Source: Defluviitaleaceae bacterium (GTDB taxonomy: Bacteria > Bacillota > Clostridia > Lachnospirales > WQUN01). Taken from it: DNA of 64,000 nucleotides. A program made the translations under genes and the position numbers. This document shows, one piece after another, positions 36,130 to 45,842 of the stretch; the first letter of the stretch is position 1; every line of letters starts with the position of its first letter. The notes under the pieces are model-generated. The model was not told where the DNA came from, searched no databases, and worked only from the letters and a program-made list of their open reading frames with translations. The DNA is taken from NCBI GenBank assembly GCA_009779835.1, contig WRBD01000008.1:1-64000 (forward strand), in the 5' to 3' direction.

Positions 36130-37037
36130 TCGATGATTCCCCTTATCTCGTTAATATTTTTTATGTCGTTATTTTCCATATACGCAATGATACCGTCAAG
36201 CATTTCTATTGTGGCGCGCGGATTTGAGAAATTTGCCGTTCCCACGGAAACCGCCGTTGCGCCCGCCATAATAAACTCGATTGCATCTTCCCAAGTTGCC
36301 GCACCGCCTGTCCCGATTATCGGAAGGCTCACGGCTTTCGCAACCTGATAAACCATTCGTACCGCAACAGGCTTTATTGCCGGTCCCGACAACCCGCCGA
36401 CTTTATTCCCAAGTATCGGCTTTTTTTTATGAATATCAATTTTCATACCAAGCAAAGTGTTGATTAAGCAAAGACCGTCCGCGCCGCCCGCTTCCGCGCC
36501 TTTTGCGATTGAAACAATGTCAGTTACGTTCGGGCTAAGTTTTACGATAACGGGGGTTTTGCCTGCGTGTTTTTTTACGGCGCGGGTGACTTCTTCCGCC
36601 GATTTGCGTTCGGTTCCGAAAGACATTCCACCGGCTTTTATGTTAGGGCAAGAAATGTTCAGCTCAAAAAAATCTATTGCAGCATTTGAAAAATCCTGAG
36701 TTACCGCGATGTAATCTTCTATTGTGCGCCCGCACAGGTTTACAATAATTTTTGTATCGAAATTTTTCAGGAAGGGTAAATCTTTTTCGATAAAATCTTT
36801 CGCGCCGGGGTTTTGCAAACCCACCGCGTTAAGCATTCCGCCGTGGGTTTCGGCAATTCGCGGTGGAGGGTTGCCCTGCCACGGCTCGTGAGAAACACCC
36901 TTTACCGTTATTGCGCCCAGTCGGTTCAGGTCAATAAATTGCGCGTATTCCTTGCCGCTTCCGAATGTTCCCGACGCAGTAACAATCGGGTTTTTTAATT
37001 CGACTCCCGCTATGTTTACGGATAATTTTCTACTCAT
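36126..37037 (-). CDS. pyrD: dihydroorotate dehydrogenase, class 1B catalytic subunit
   Basis: The 303-residue FMN protein oxidises dihydroorotate to orotate. It has GTFGSGKEY near the N-terminus, the active-site cysteine in ELNISCPN and the flavin phosphate region IGTGGAATWEDA. The next upstream gene encodes the iron-sulfur/FAD subunit, so this is the NAD-dependent class 1B enzyme typical of Bacillota and suited to anaerobic growth. It overlaps pyrK by eight bases and pyrE by four. Confidence 0.95.
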   Translation of the reverse strand: MSRKLSVNIAGVELKNPIVTASGTFGSGKEYAQFIDLNRLGAITVKGVSHEPWQGNPPPRIAETHGGMLNAVGLQNPGAKDFIEKDLPFLKNFDTKIIVNLCGRTIEDYIAVTQDFSNAAIDFFELNISCPNIKAGGMSFGTERKSAEEVTRAVKKHAGKTPVIVKLSPNVTDIVSIAKGAEAGGADGLCLINTLLGMKIDIHKKKPILGNKVGGLSGPAIKPVAVRMVYQVAKAVSLPIIGTGGAATWEDAIEFIMAGATAVSVGTANFSNPRATIEMLDGIIAYMENNDIKNINEIRGIIE

Positions 37038-37788
37038 TCCAATTCACCTCATTTGCGGAAAATACCGGGCCTTCCGTACAAATACGGACGTAGCTCTCCC
37101 CTACCCTAACAACACAACCGACGCAAGTGCCAAGCCCGCAAGCCATGCGTTCTTCCATGCATACTTGACACGGAATTTCGGTGGCTTGTGAAAACTCCGC
37201 CAGCGCACGAAGAAGCGGCAATGGCCCGCAAGCGAAAATTTCATCGTATTTTTCGTTGCTTGATTGGAGAATCTCCGTTATAAACCCGCGATGCCCAACG
37301 CTTCCGTCTTCTGTTGCGATAAAAACATTTTCTGCAACGGTTTGAAATCTTTCCGCTAAAATAGGCGCGGTACGAAAACCGAGATAAGCATTAACTTTCA
37401 TGCCGTTTGCCACAAGGGTTTTCGCAAGCAAAAAAAGCGGCGGCACACCAATTCCGCCGCCAACCAACGCCACGCGTTGTCCTGTTTCAATTTTAAAACC
37501 GTTACCAAGCGGCCCCAATATCTTCAAACACTGTCCGGGAAGCATTTCAGACATTACCTTAGTGCCTTTTCCTACGACTTGGTAAACAATTTCAAGCGTG
37601 TTTGAATCAATATCACAAATGCTAATAGGGCGCGGCAAAAGCATCTCGCCTTTTTCCAAATAAACCATTACAAATTGCCCTGCGCGTGCGTTTTTTAAAT
37701 CGCCCATGCGTATTTTCATTGAAAAAATTTCCCGGGAAATGCTTTTATTCTCAATAATCTCTGCATGTTCAAAAAAAAATTCCTTCAT
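37030..37788 (-). CDS. pyrK: dihydroorotate dehydrogenase electron transfer subunit
   Basis: The 252-residue protein passes electrons from the FMN of PyrD to NAD through FAD and a [2Fe-2S] cluster. A ferredoxin-reductase-like FAD domain contains LPRPISICD. A nucleotide-binding region has VGGGIGVPPLFLLA. The C-terminus has the cluster-binding cysteines in EERMACGLGTCVGC plus a later cysteine in VRICTEGP. It overlaps pyrD and directly abuts pyrF. Confidence 0.95.
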   Translation of the reverse strand: MKEFFFEHAEIIENKSISREIFSMKIRMGDLKNARAGQFVMVYLEKGEMLLPRPISICDIDSNTLEIVYQVVGKGTKVMSEMLPGQCLKILGPLGNGFKIETGQRVALVGGGIGVPPLFLLAKTLVANGMKVNAYLGFRTAPILAERFQTVAENVFIATEDGSVGHRGFITEILQSSNEKYDEIFACGPLPLLRALAEFSQATEIPCQVCMEERMACGLGTCVGCVVRVGESYVRICTEGPVFSANEVNWNE

Positions 37789-38711
37789 TACATATACGCC
37801 TCCAAATCAGCTTTCATATCAAGAACGGCTTCTCTTGCGGCAAGTGCAAATTCTTTTTCGTTTGTTGCAAATTTTCCCGAAGCATACGCTCCTGTTATTC
37901 CACGTGAACTGTTTACAATCATGCCGTATTTTTCGCCGTTCCACAAGCCTTTTAAATCTTTGCCACTGCCGCCCTGCGCACCATAACCCGGCACAAGAAA
38001 AAATGTATGCGGCATAATTTTACGAAGCTGAACAGCTTCATCCGGGTGAGTGGCACCAACCACCGCGCCAATCGCGCTATAACCCATCTCGCCGATAAGA
38101 GGTTCGCCCCATTTACTCACAAGTTCGCCAACGTGCGCGTAAATCGGCTTTCCGTCATTTGTCAGAACATCTTGAATGTCACGGCTGCTTGTGTTTGAAG
38201 TTTTCACAAGAACGAACAACCCCTTGTCAAACTCACGGCAATCCGCCAAATAAGGTTCGATATTATCAAACCCCATATATGGGCTTAGCGTAATAAAATT
38301 CGCGGTTGCCCTGTCTTGAATTTCGCCCGCGATATTCAGCTGCCCGATATGCGCCGTCGAATACGCTTCCGCTGTACTGGCAATATCGCTGCGCTTCACG
38401 TCGCCGATTACAAAAAGCCGTTTGCTTTGCGCGTATTCAATTGTGCGCGTGTAAGCGTCCAGCCCAGCCGCGCCGTACATTTCATACATGGCTATTTGGG
38501 GCTTAACGGCAGGCACGATGTCATGAATTTTATCAATAATCCCCTTATTAAAAACATAAAAAATTTCCGCAACAGCTTGCGGCGTCCGCCCCATCTCTGC
38601 GAAAATTGTTTCCTTTATATATTCGGGAATTTGCCCAAGCCGTGGGTCCAACCCTACAACTATCGGTGCGCGTGTTTCTTGGATTTTTTTAATCAGACTG
38701 TCGGTTAGCAT
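37788..38711 (-). CDS. pyrF: orotidine 5'-phosphate decarboxylase (group 2)
   Basis: The 307-residue enzyme decarboxylates OMP to UMP. The catalytic DxKxxD array is VIGDVKRSDIAS, and the phosphate-binding end is LVPGYGAQGG. It is of the longer group 2 type. I use the ATG at 38711, which follows AAGGGAG and yields MLTDSLIKKIQ; the track start 54 bases upstream lies inside pyrC. It overlaps the pyrC stop by seven bases, so translation is probably coupled. Confidence 0.94.
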   Translation of the reverse strand: MLTDSLIKKIQETRAPIVVGLDPRLGQIPEYIKETIFAEMGRTPQAVAEIFYVFNKGIIDKIHDIVPAVKPQIAMYEMYGAAGLDAYTRTIEYAQSKRLFVIGDVKRSDIASTAEAYSTAHIGQLNIAGEIQDRATANFITLSPYMGFDNIEPYLADCREFDKGLFVLVKTSNTSSRDIQDVLTNDGKPIYAHVGELVSKWGEPLIGEMGYSAIGAVVGATHPDEAVQLRKIMPHTFFLVPGYGAQGGSGKDLKGLWNGEKYGMIVNSSRGITGAYASGKFATNEKEFALAAREAVLDMKADLEAYM

Positions 38712-39910
38712 ATTGATTCTCCCTTGTATATAATTTGCCCTGCAAAAATGGTGTAAACAATGCACCCGGTTACTTTGCGCCCATGGAATGGTGTGTTTCT
38801 GCTTAGGCTTTCAAATTTATTTTTGTCAATTATGTGGTTTGCAGAGGGGTCAATTATTGTGATATCCGCGACTGTGCCCGGGCTCAAATGTCCCAAGTTT
38901 AAATTAAGAATTTCAGCGGGATTCACAGTGAATTTTTCTATTAATTGTAACGGAGAAAGAACACCCGTACATATTAGCTCTGAAATGGCAAGCGGAATGG
39001 CGGTTTCAAGACCTATTATTCCGTTGGCGGTGTTTTCATAGCTACGATTTTTGTCGTCTTCATGATGAGGGGCGTGGTCGGTTGCGATTGTTGAAATTAT
39101 GCCGTCTTTAAGCGCGGCGATTATTGCAGTGCGGTCGGCATGTTTTCGTAGCGGCGGCGACATTTTAAAATTCGGGTCATAAGTGGGGTTGTCTTCGTCC
39201 GTTAACGTGAAATGGTGCGGTGCCGCTTCAGCCGTGACTTCTTGCCCCGATTCTTGCGCGGCACGGATTAATTCCACGCCCCTCGCTGTGCTTACATGGC
39301 ATATATGAAGCTTCGTGTCCGTTTCTTTCGCAAGAGCGATATCGCGCGCAATTATTTCTTCTTCCGGTTCGCAGTGTGCCAGAACAGGCAAGTCAAGCTC
39401 TTTTGCAAGCTTCATCGCGGCAACAAAAATTGCGGGTTCTTTAACGGTTTTTCCGTCGTCGCTTACTGCGCAAACTCCCGCTTGTTTCATTTTTTTCATT
39501 TCAGATAGCTCTTCGCCCAAAAGCCCTTTTGTAATGCTTCCGATTGGCACTACACGAACCGTACCGTCTTTTTTCGCCGTCTCATTGATATATTCAACTC
39601 TTTCCGCGCTGTCGGTAACGGGCGAAGTATTCGGCATACAACACACCGTTGTAAATCCGCCCGCGGCAGCGGCGCGCGTGCCTGTTTTTACTGTCTCTTT
39701 GTGCAACTCCCCGGGATCGCGCAAATGAACATGTATATCAATCAAGCCGGGCGTAACCCAAAACCCCGACGCGTCGATTATTTTTTTCGCGTTATCGTTG
39801 CATGACGAAGTTACGGAAATAATTTTCCCATTCTCGATTAAAACATCCATTAGCGCGTCAATTCCGTTTGCGGGGTCAATTACGCGCCCGTTTTTTATTA
39901 AAGTTTTCAT
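38705..39910 (-). CDS. pyrC: dihydroorotase
   Basis: The 401-residue zinc enzyme closes carbamoyl aspartate to dihydroorotate. Metal ligands are visible in DIHVHLRDPG, in LAHCEPE, in HICHVSTARG and in the late ATDHAPHH. It is the first gene of the pyr operon. No Shine-Dalgarno sequence precedes the ATG, and a -10 box (TAGAAT) ends only seven bases before it, so the message may start at the ATG itself. No pyrB, pyrR or pyrimidine attenuator is seen in the window. Confidence 0.95.
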   Translation of the reverse strand: MKTLIKNGRVIDPANGIDALMDVLIENGKIISVTSSCNDNAKKIIDASGFWVTPGLIDIHVHLRDPGELHKETVKTGTRAAAAGGFTTVCCMPNTSPVTDSAERVEYINETAKKDGTVRVVPIGSITKGLLGEELSEMKKMKQAGVCAVSDDGKTVKEPAIFVAAMKLAKELDLPVLAHCEPEEEIIARDIALAKETDTKLHICHVSTARGVELIRAAQESGQEVTAEAAPHHFTLTDEDNPTYDPNFKMSPPLRKHADRTAIIAALKDGIISTIATDHAPHHEDDKNRSYENTANGIIGLETAIPLAISELICTGVLSPLQLIEKFTVNPAEILNLNLGHLSPGTVADITIIDPSANHIIDKNKFESLSRNTPFHGRKVTGCIVYTIFAGQIIYKGESIC

Positions 39911-39916
39911 ATAATT

Positions 39917-39945
39917 ATTCTAGCACCACGAACCTTTAATTGCAA
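39917..39945 (-). promoter_or_regulatory. probable promoter of the pyr operon (leaderless)
   Basis: On the minus strand TTGCAA (39945-39940), 17 bases, then TAGAAT (39922-39917) form a good sigma-A promoter. The expected start of transcription falls at or next to the A of the pyrC ATG (39910). The -35 hexamer is its own reverse complement and is shared with the divergent promoter. Confidence 0.6.
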
Positions 39946-39968
39946 TTCGATGTCTGCATTGCTATAAT
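39940..39968 (+). promoter_or_regulatory. sigma-A promoter of the zinc-ribbon/WG-repeat gene
   Basis: TTGCAA (39940-39945), 17 bases, TATAAT (39963-39968), then GGGGGAG before the ATG at 39999. The -35 box is the same six bases used by the divergent pyr promoter. Confidence 0.7.
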
Positions 39969-39998
39969 TCAAAAAATTTTTTAGTTTGGGGGAGTTTT

Positions 39999-41420
39999 AT
40001 GTTTTGCACACATTGCGGTCTCGAATTTGATATAGAAGCGGCGGCATTTTGTCCGGAATGCGGAAATAAATTTGACGAAGAACCGGAAATGGAACCCGTT
40101 AAACCGAAAGGAAATAAAAAATCAAAAATGTATGCGGTAATCGGAGGCGGCGGTTTGCTTGCAATAATTATCGCCGTGATTGCGTTAATTGCACTTATCC
40201 CGCACAACCCGCCATATGAAGTCATTGAACCGGGCGAATATGAATGGATTGCATACTGGCACGACGGTCACTTTATGATTATGGATAGCAGAGGACGCTG
40301 GAGCATTCAAGATTCCCGCGGGAATGAGATTGTTCCGTTCGGCAAATATGAAAACGCCCAAGACTTTACCGACGACTACATTCTCGCACATGACAACGGG
40401 ATATACATCGTTTTGGACAAGAGCGGTAGCGAAGTTGCTACGTTTGATAAATTCGATTCGATGGAATTCGTTTCGCCCACAAGATTTATTGTAAGGCAGG
40501 GCAGTCGTCACGGCGTTGTAGACCGACGCGGCAATGAAATTATTGCGCCGGGAAGATATACGCGCATACAATCACCGGACAGTGGAACATGGTATGTAGT
40601 AAATGACGGCAACCGCGTAGGGCTATTGGACAGCCGCGGCAGAGAGATTGTTTCGCCCGGCATATTTGATGATTTCATACAAGCCCCAAATAACAGGTTT
40701 GTTGCAACACTTGGCGACCGGGACAATATGCGCGCTGCCGTTTTAGACAATCGCGGGCGCGAAATTATTTCCCTCGGCACATATAATGAAATCGTGCCTG
40801 TTGAAAACAGTAATTTCTTTATCGCAAGAGACGGCGAAACTTGGGGCGTAATCGACCACCGTGATAACACGGTCATTCGTTTTGACAGACACGAAATCCT
40901 TGAGGCGGGCAACACGGGATTTATTATAACGGACAGCAGAGGGCGCAGAAGTGTTTTGAATAGCAGCGGCAACGAACTTATTCCGCCCGAAAGGTTTGAT
41001 GTAATATTGTACGAAGGCGGCGGGCTTTTTAAAGTGCATCACGATGGAGACTCGGGCATTGTTAATTATCGCTGCGAAGAAATTGTACCGGTCGGAAGAT
41101 ATGATTCGGTTGAATACGCCGGCAACAACAGATTCATTATTGCAATGGGCGATTCGTGGGATTTAAGCGTGGGCGTTATAGACCATCGCGGCGAAATGAT
41201 TATTCCTTTAGACAGATACGATGAAATCGTACTCTTTCCCTTTTTCTTTGGGGATAACGGCTTTTTAATCAGAAACGACAATCGTGTAGGGTTTCTTGGC
41301 CTTAACGGGCAAGAAATAATCCCTATGGGCAGATATGACCAAATTCACGGTGTTTATAATAATTTGGCAATTGTAACGAAAGATGGCAACATCGGCGTAA
41401 TTAATGCGAGACGGATATAA
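39999..41420 (+). CDS. zinc-ribbon membrane protein with WG-type repeats
   Basis: The 473-residue protein begins with a four-cysteine zinc ribbon (CTHC...CPEC), then one membrane helix (about residues 46-68). An extracytoplasmic region of about ten WG/KWG-like repeats follows, each near 38 residues, with cores such as GVVDRRGNEIIAPGRY and GLLDSRGREIVSPG. Such repeats probably form a beta-propeller-like or solenoid surface; their ligands are generally unknown. It is a single-gene unit with its own promoter, divergent from the pyr operon. After the stop, CAAGGCGGGG/CCCCGCCTTG (41435-41457) is a stable hairpin that may end transcription, although no T-run follows. Confidence 0.8.
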   Translation: MFCTHCGLEFDIEAAAFCPECGNKFDEEPEMEPVKPKGNKKSKMYAVIGGGGLLAIIIAVIALIALIPHNPPYEVIEPGEYEWIAYWHDGHFMIMDSRGRWSIQDSRGNEIVPFGKYENAQDFTDDYILAHDNGIYIVLDKSGSEVATFDKFDSMEFVSPTRFIVRQGSRHGVVDRRGNEIIAPGRYTRIQSPDSGTWYVVNDGNRVGLLDSRGREIVSPGIFDDFIQAPNNRFVATLGDRDNMRAAVLDNRGREIISLGTYNEIVPVENSNFFIARDGETWGVIDHRDNTVIRFDRHEILEAGNTGFIITDSRGRRSVLNSSGNELIPPERFDVILYEGGGLFKVHHDGDSGIVNYRCEEIVPVGRYDSVEYAGNNRFIIAMGDSWDLSVGVIDHRGEMIIPLDRYDEIVLFPFFFGDNGFLIRNDNRVGFLGLNGQEIIPMGRYDQIHGVYNNLAIVTKDGNIGVINARRI

Positions 41421-41434
41421 TAGTATGTATAAAA

Positions 41435-41457
41435 CAAGGCGGGGAAGCCCCGCCTTG
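41435..41457 (+). terminator. possible terminator hairpin after the WG-repeat gene
   Basis: A perfect 10-base GC-rich stem with a three-base loop lies 15 bases after the stop codon. The absence of a following T-run makes intrinsic termination uncertain. Confidence 0.45.
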
Positions 41458-41557
41458 CGTCGTTATTTACCTGTTGCTGTATAAATTTACTGTTGAATTC
41501 CGCCTTGGCTACTGCCACCTCCGCCGGAACTTCTAATGCCACAGAAAATTTAATTTC

Positions 41558-41585
41558 TTGATTTCTTCGCGCAAACCTATATAAT
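41558..41585 (+). promoter_or_regulatory. sigma-A promoter of the hybrid kinase pair
   Basis: TTGATT (41558-41563) and TATAAT (41580-41585) are 16 bases apart. The ATG at 41627 follows GCGGAGGGG. Confidence 0.65.
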
Positions 41586-41626
41586 ATTCTCTTGTACATA
41601 AACAATTTGGGCAGCGGAGGGGAAAA

Positions 41627-44600
41627 ATGAATGCATTGAAAAAAATAATATGCATCGTGTTTTTATTCCTAATTTTTTCCGGTTGTCAAGATTTCCAAAA
41701 TTTTCACGAACATCATGATGCGGCGGCATTTACATGGTTTCAGGATATTCCCGGTGTAACGGCTGAAGAAATTCAAGCAATAGAGGCCTTACGGGAAGAA
41801 TATGATTATTTTGTTTACAGTGTTTTGCCGTCTACGGTTGCGTTTTATGACAGCAATGGCGAGATAAGAGGTTGGTCGGCACTTTTTTGCGAGTGGATGA
41901 CCCAACTGTTTGATATTCCATTTGTACCTACCTTTGTTGCATGGGAAGATTTCTTGACAACGCTTGAAAGTTTTGAGGCAGACTTCACCGGCGCAATGAC
42001 CGCCACGGAGGAACGCCGTCAAACGTACCTTATGACAGACGCTATTTCAAGGAGTGTTGTCCAGTATTTTAGGCTACCGAACAGGGTTTCGCTGGATGAT
42101 ATAAAAAAGACACGCCTGCCGAGGTATGCGTTTATTGAAGGAACAAATACGATAAATCAAGTTAGTGAAAGTCTTGCACCGGATTCATTCGTACTTGTAA
42201 CAGTGCGAAATTTTGAAGAAGCTTACGACGCACTTGTAAGCGGCAGCGCAGACGCGTTTTTTAATAATGCTACGGCGGCGGCGTCTTTTGACGCATATGG
42301 CACTGTTGTCTCAAGGGATTTTTTTCCGTTAATATACAGCCCTGTTTCGCTATCAACGCAAAACCCCTCGCTTGAACCAATTATCAGCGTTGTACAAAAG
42401 GCGTTGGATAACGGCGCGCTTCGCCATTTTAACGAACAGTACAATCAAGGACACCAGGAATATCTCAGAACAATGCTAAATAATCAATTTACCGAAGAAG
42501 AGCGTGAATTTATTCGCAGTAATCCTTTCGTGCCGATTCTTGCGCGGCGGAATAATTATCCATTCAGCTTTTACAATAATCATGAAAAAGAATGGCAAGG
42601 GATTGCTTTTGATATTTTGGACGAAATAGAGTCGCTGACCGGTTTGACGTTCAGAGTGGCACATCATCCGGATACGGCGTTTTCTGTTTTACACGACAGG
42701 CTTGTGAGAGGCGAAGCTCCACTTATTACCGAACTTACTTATATGCCGGGCGATGAAGCATATTTTATATGGTCAAGCGTTCCGTTTGCCGCAGACCGCT
42801 ACACACTTATTTCACGCATGGAATTTCCCAATATAAGTGTACACGATATAGAATATTTAAGAGTAGGCATAGTTGAAAATACCGCAAATGAAATACTGTT
42901 TCGCAAATGGTTTCCCAAACATGAAAAGATTATAACATTTGAAAATAATTTGGATAAATTCAACGCCTTGTCGCGGGGCGAGATTGATGTAGCGGCGGCA
43001 AACCAAAGCCAGCTCCTGTTAATGACACATTATCATGAACAAGTAGGCTACAAGCTGAACCTTGTTTTAAATTACGACCTAATACCCACGTTTGGGTTCA
43101 ACAAAAATGCAACGGAGCTTCATTCTATTTTCGAGAAAGCACTTTTTCTTATAGACATAGAACCCATATCCGAACGTTGGCTACTGCGGGTTTTCGATTA
43201 TCGAACCAGAATATCGGAAGCTCAAAGGCCGTGGATTTTAGGTGCGGCAGCGTTGCTTTTTTGTGTGCTTGTTCTTTTATTAGTTATGCTTATCATAAGC
43301 CGCATTACCAATAAAAGAGCAAAACGGCTTGTTGAAGAACGCACGAGCAAGCTGGAAGCGCAGACATCTTTGCTTACTACGCTGATTGACCACATTCCCG
43401 CGTGTGTTTTCACAAAGGATTTGAAATCAAATTATACGATGTGCAATAAATATATGCTGGAATACTTTGGGATTACCGAAAGTGACATTCTGGAAAAAGA
43501 TGATTATGAAGCACTCGGAATACCTTCTTATTTAACCGAACGGTTCAAAGAGGTAGACCGTACCGTAATCAGAGAACGCCAAATTTCTATTGTTGAAAGC
43601 CTTGTGCCGTCTATGAGGGGAACAGATAATTATTATCAAGTTTCGCGTGTACCATTAATTCAAAACGGAGAAGCGGTCGGAATTTTGGGAATAGTTATCG
43701 ACACAACGGCACGAAAAGATTGGGAACTTGCAAAAGAAGCGGAATATGAATACGCAACTAAATTAAGTGCATCACTGGCGAAAATAACAAATCATCCGAT
43801 TGTTTTTGCAGATAAGTTTTTAGCCGCTGTAAAAGTTATTCTAAAAGAAGGATGCCTTGCGTTAGGAATTCATCATGTTGTGCTGTGGCAAATTTCGGAC
43901 GACAGAATGGCTCTTAAAAACATTGCACGATATAACATTCACACAGAAGACTATGCCACGGTAGAGGATTATAGTTTGCATGACCACCCGATTTTTTTGC
44001 ATAAACTTACAACATCGAGACTGCTTGTAATGAACAGCATAGAAGATATTTTACGTCACTCCGAAGTAAACGAGGAATATCACGCAGAATTATGCGCGCT
44101 TCTTGAAGCTCCGATACGAATTGAGGGTGAATTGTACGGACTGCTCGGCTTTGAGCAGGAAGCATGCGAAAGATATCCAAAAGGCCGGGAGTGGACGCTG
44201 GAAGAGCGTCATTATGCGTCGTCGCTGGCGGATTTGACAGCGATTGTAATTTCCAATTCCGAGCGGCGCAATGCGTTAAACGATGCGGAAGCCGCAAACC
44301 GTTCAAAGTCTGAATTCCTTGCAAATATGAGCCACGAAATCCGCACGCCAATGAATAGCATCGTAGGTTTTTCCGAACTTGCTATGTACGATGATATTTC
44401 ACCGCGCACACGAGATTATCTAAGCAAAATTTGTGAAAACTCCGAGTGGCTGCTTCAAATCATCAACGACATATTGGATATTTCAAAAATTGAATCGGGT
44501 AAAATGAAACTTGAAGAAATTCCGTTTGATTTACAGCAACTCTTAAATAGTTGCCGCACAATGATTATGCCTAAGGTAATCGACAAAAATCTTACGCTGC

Positions 44601-45805
44601 ATTTTTATGCCGAACCGTCTGTGGGAAGAATGCCTGTCGGCGACCCGACACGATTGCGTCAGGTATTTGTAAATCTTTTATCCAATGCCGTGAAATTTAC
44701 AAACTCGGGAATAATCAAGCTGATTGCCGTTATAAGAAAACAAACAGAAAAAACAGTTACAATGCAGTTTGAAATAAAAGACAGCGGAATCGGCATGACC
44801 GGCGAGCAAATAAAGAGAATTTTTGACCCGTTTATACAAGCGGAAAGCGGCACAACGCGCAAATACGGCGGCACGGGGTTGGGGCTGTCCATCACGAAAA
44901 ATATAATTGAATCTATGGGTGGAAATCTTGTGGTCGAAAGTATACCCGGCATCGGAAGCAAGTTCAGTTTCGAGCTGACATTTAATACAATCGACACAAA
45001 CAAGGCGGAAGTACGCAGCAATAAAGCTGTGTTCAGCGAATTGGAGAAGCCTGCGTTCGAGGGTGAAATTCTTTTATGTGAAGACAACGCAATGAATCAG
45101 CAGGTAATCTGTGAACATCTTGGCAGAGTCGGGCTTAAACCCGTTATTGCCGAAAACGGTAAAATCGGCTTGACGATGGTAGAAAACCGCATAAACAAAG
45201 GCGAGAAACCCTTCGATTTAATTTTTATGGATATTCATATGCCGGTTATGGACGGCTTGGAAGCCGCTGATAAAATATTGAAACTAAAAACAGGCTCGCC
45301 TATTGTCGCGCTTACCGCGAACATCATGGCACATGACAGAGAGCTTTATAAAGCGACAGGTATGACGGATTTTCTTGGCAAGCCGTTTACGTCGCAAGAG
45401 TTGTGGCATTGCCTGATGAAATATTTTGAACCTGTGAAATGGCAGAATCAAAACGAAAACCAAAGCGCGAAAGAAGAAAACGAGCTTCGCGGTAAATTAA
45501 TCAAGAGCTTTATCAAAAACAATAAAAATAAAGCCGCGGAAATTTCCGAAGCAATAAAAGCGAGTGACATAAAACTTGCACACCGTTTGGCGCACACACT
45601 TCGGGGAAATGCCGCGCAGCTAAACAAAACGATTTTACAGAAAGCCGCCGAAAAATTAGAGCGCGACCTCAAAGCCGGAAATGTGATTATAACGCCGGCG
45701 CAGCTTGAAGCACTTGAAATTGAATTAAACGCGGTAATCATGGAACTTACCCAACATGCAACAAAATTTGATTCATTCGATTTTGAACCGATAAGGAAGC
45801 ATTAA
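41627..45805 (+). CDS. hybrid sensor histidine kinase with two solute-binding sensor domains
   Basis: The 1392-residue protein has, in order: a lipoprotein-like signal (FLIFSGC, Cys20), two family 3 solute-binding-type domains (about residues 55-270 and 285-525), a membrane helix (about 535-560), a PAS domain (about 580-700), a GAF-like domain (about 715-885), HisKA with NMSHEIRTPMNS, an ATPase domain with NLLSNAVKF and GGTGLGLSI, a receiver (about 1150-1270, FMDIHMPVMDG) and a C-terminal Hpt domain with AHRLAHTLRGNA. It is an unorthodox phosphorelay kinase that likely senses amino acids or similar solutes. It has its own promoter and is followed after 37 bases by a paralogous kinase. No DNA-binding response regulator is adjacent. 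Confidence 0.92.
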   Translation: MNALKKIICIVFLFLIFSGCQDFQNFHEHHDAAAFTWFQDIPGVTAEEIQAIEALREEYDYFVYSVLPSTVAFYDSNGEIRGWSALFCEWMTQLFDIPFVPTFVAWEDFLTTLESFEADFTGAMTATEERRQTYLMTDAISRSVVQYFRLPNRVSLDDIKKTRLPRYAFIEGTNTINQVSESLAPDSFVLVTVRNFEEAYDALVSGSADAFFNNATAAASFDAYGTVVSRDFFPLIYSPVSLSTQNPSLEPIISVVQKALDNGALRHFNEQYNQGHQEYLRTMLNNQFTEEEREFIRSNPFVPILARRNNYPFSFYNNHEKEWQGIAFDILDEIESLTGLTFRVAHHPDTAFSVLHDRLVRGEAPLITELTYMPGDEAYFIWSSVPFAADRYTLISRMEFPNISVHDIEYLRVGIVENTANEILFRKWFPKHEKIITFENNLDKFNALSRGEIDVAAANQSQLLLMTHYHEQVGYKLNLVLNYDLIPTFGFNKNATELHSIFEKALFLIDIEPISERWLLRVFDYRTRISEAQRPWILGAAALLFCVLVLLLVMLIISRITNKRAKRLVEERTSKLEAQTSLLTTLIDHIPACVFTKDLKSNYTMCNKYMLEYFGITESDILEKDDYEALGIPSYLTERFKEVDRTVIRERQISIVESLVPSMRGTDNYYQVSRVPLIQNGEAVGILGIVIDTTARKDWELAKEAEYEYATKLSASLAKITNHPIVFADKFLAAVKVILKEGCLALGIHHVVLWQISDDRMALKNIARYNIHTEDYATVEDYSLHDHPIFLHKLTTSRLLVMNSIEDILRHSEVNEEYHAELCALLEAPIRIEGELYGLLGFEQEACERYPKGREWTLEERHYASSLADLTAIVISNSERRNALNDAEAANRSKSEFLANMSHEIRTPMNSIVGFSELAMYDDISPRTRDYLSKICENSEWLLQIINDILDISKIESGKMKLEEIPFDLQQLLNSCRTMIMPKVIDKNLTLHFYAEPSVGRMPVGDPTRLRQVFVNLLSNAVKFTNSGIIKLIAVIRKQTEKTVTMQFEIKDSGIGMTGEQIKRIFDPFIQAESGTTRKYGGTGLGLSITKNIIESMGGNLVVESIPGIGSKFSFELTFNTIDTNKAEVRSNKAVFSELEKPAFEGEILLCEDNAMNQQVICEHLGRVGLKPVIAENGKIGLTMVENRINKGEKPFDLIFMDIHMPVMDGLEAADKILKLKTGSPIVALTANIMAHDRELYKATGMTDFLGKPFTSQELWHCLMKYFEPVKWQNQNENQSAKEENELRGKLIKSFIKNNKNKAAEISEAIKASDIKLAHRLAHTLRGNAAQLNKTILQKAAEKLERDLKAGNVIITPAQLEALEIELNAVIMELTQHATKFDSFDFEPIRKH

Positions 45806-45842
45806 CGGCATTACAAATACTCCAAAACCGGGACGTGAGCTT

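Noticed and set aside
41478-41545. Minus-strand tail reading SSGGGGSSQGGIQQ and stop
   Set aside because: It resembles the glycine-rich end of a protein, but a stop codon lies a few codons upstream in the same frame and no gene body exists, so it is at most an unidentifiable relic.
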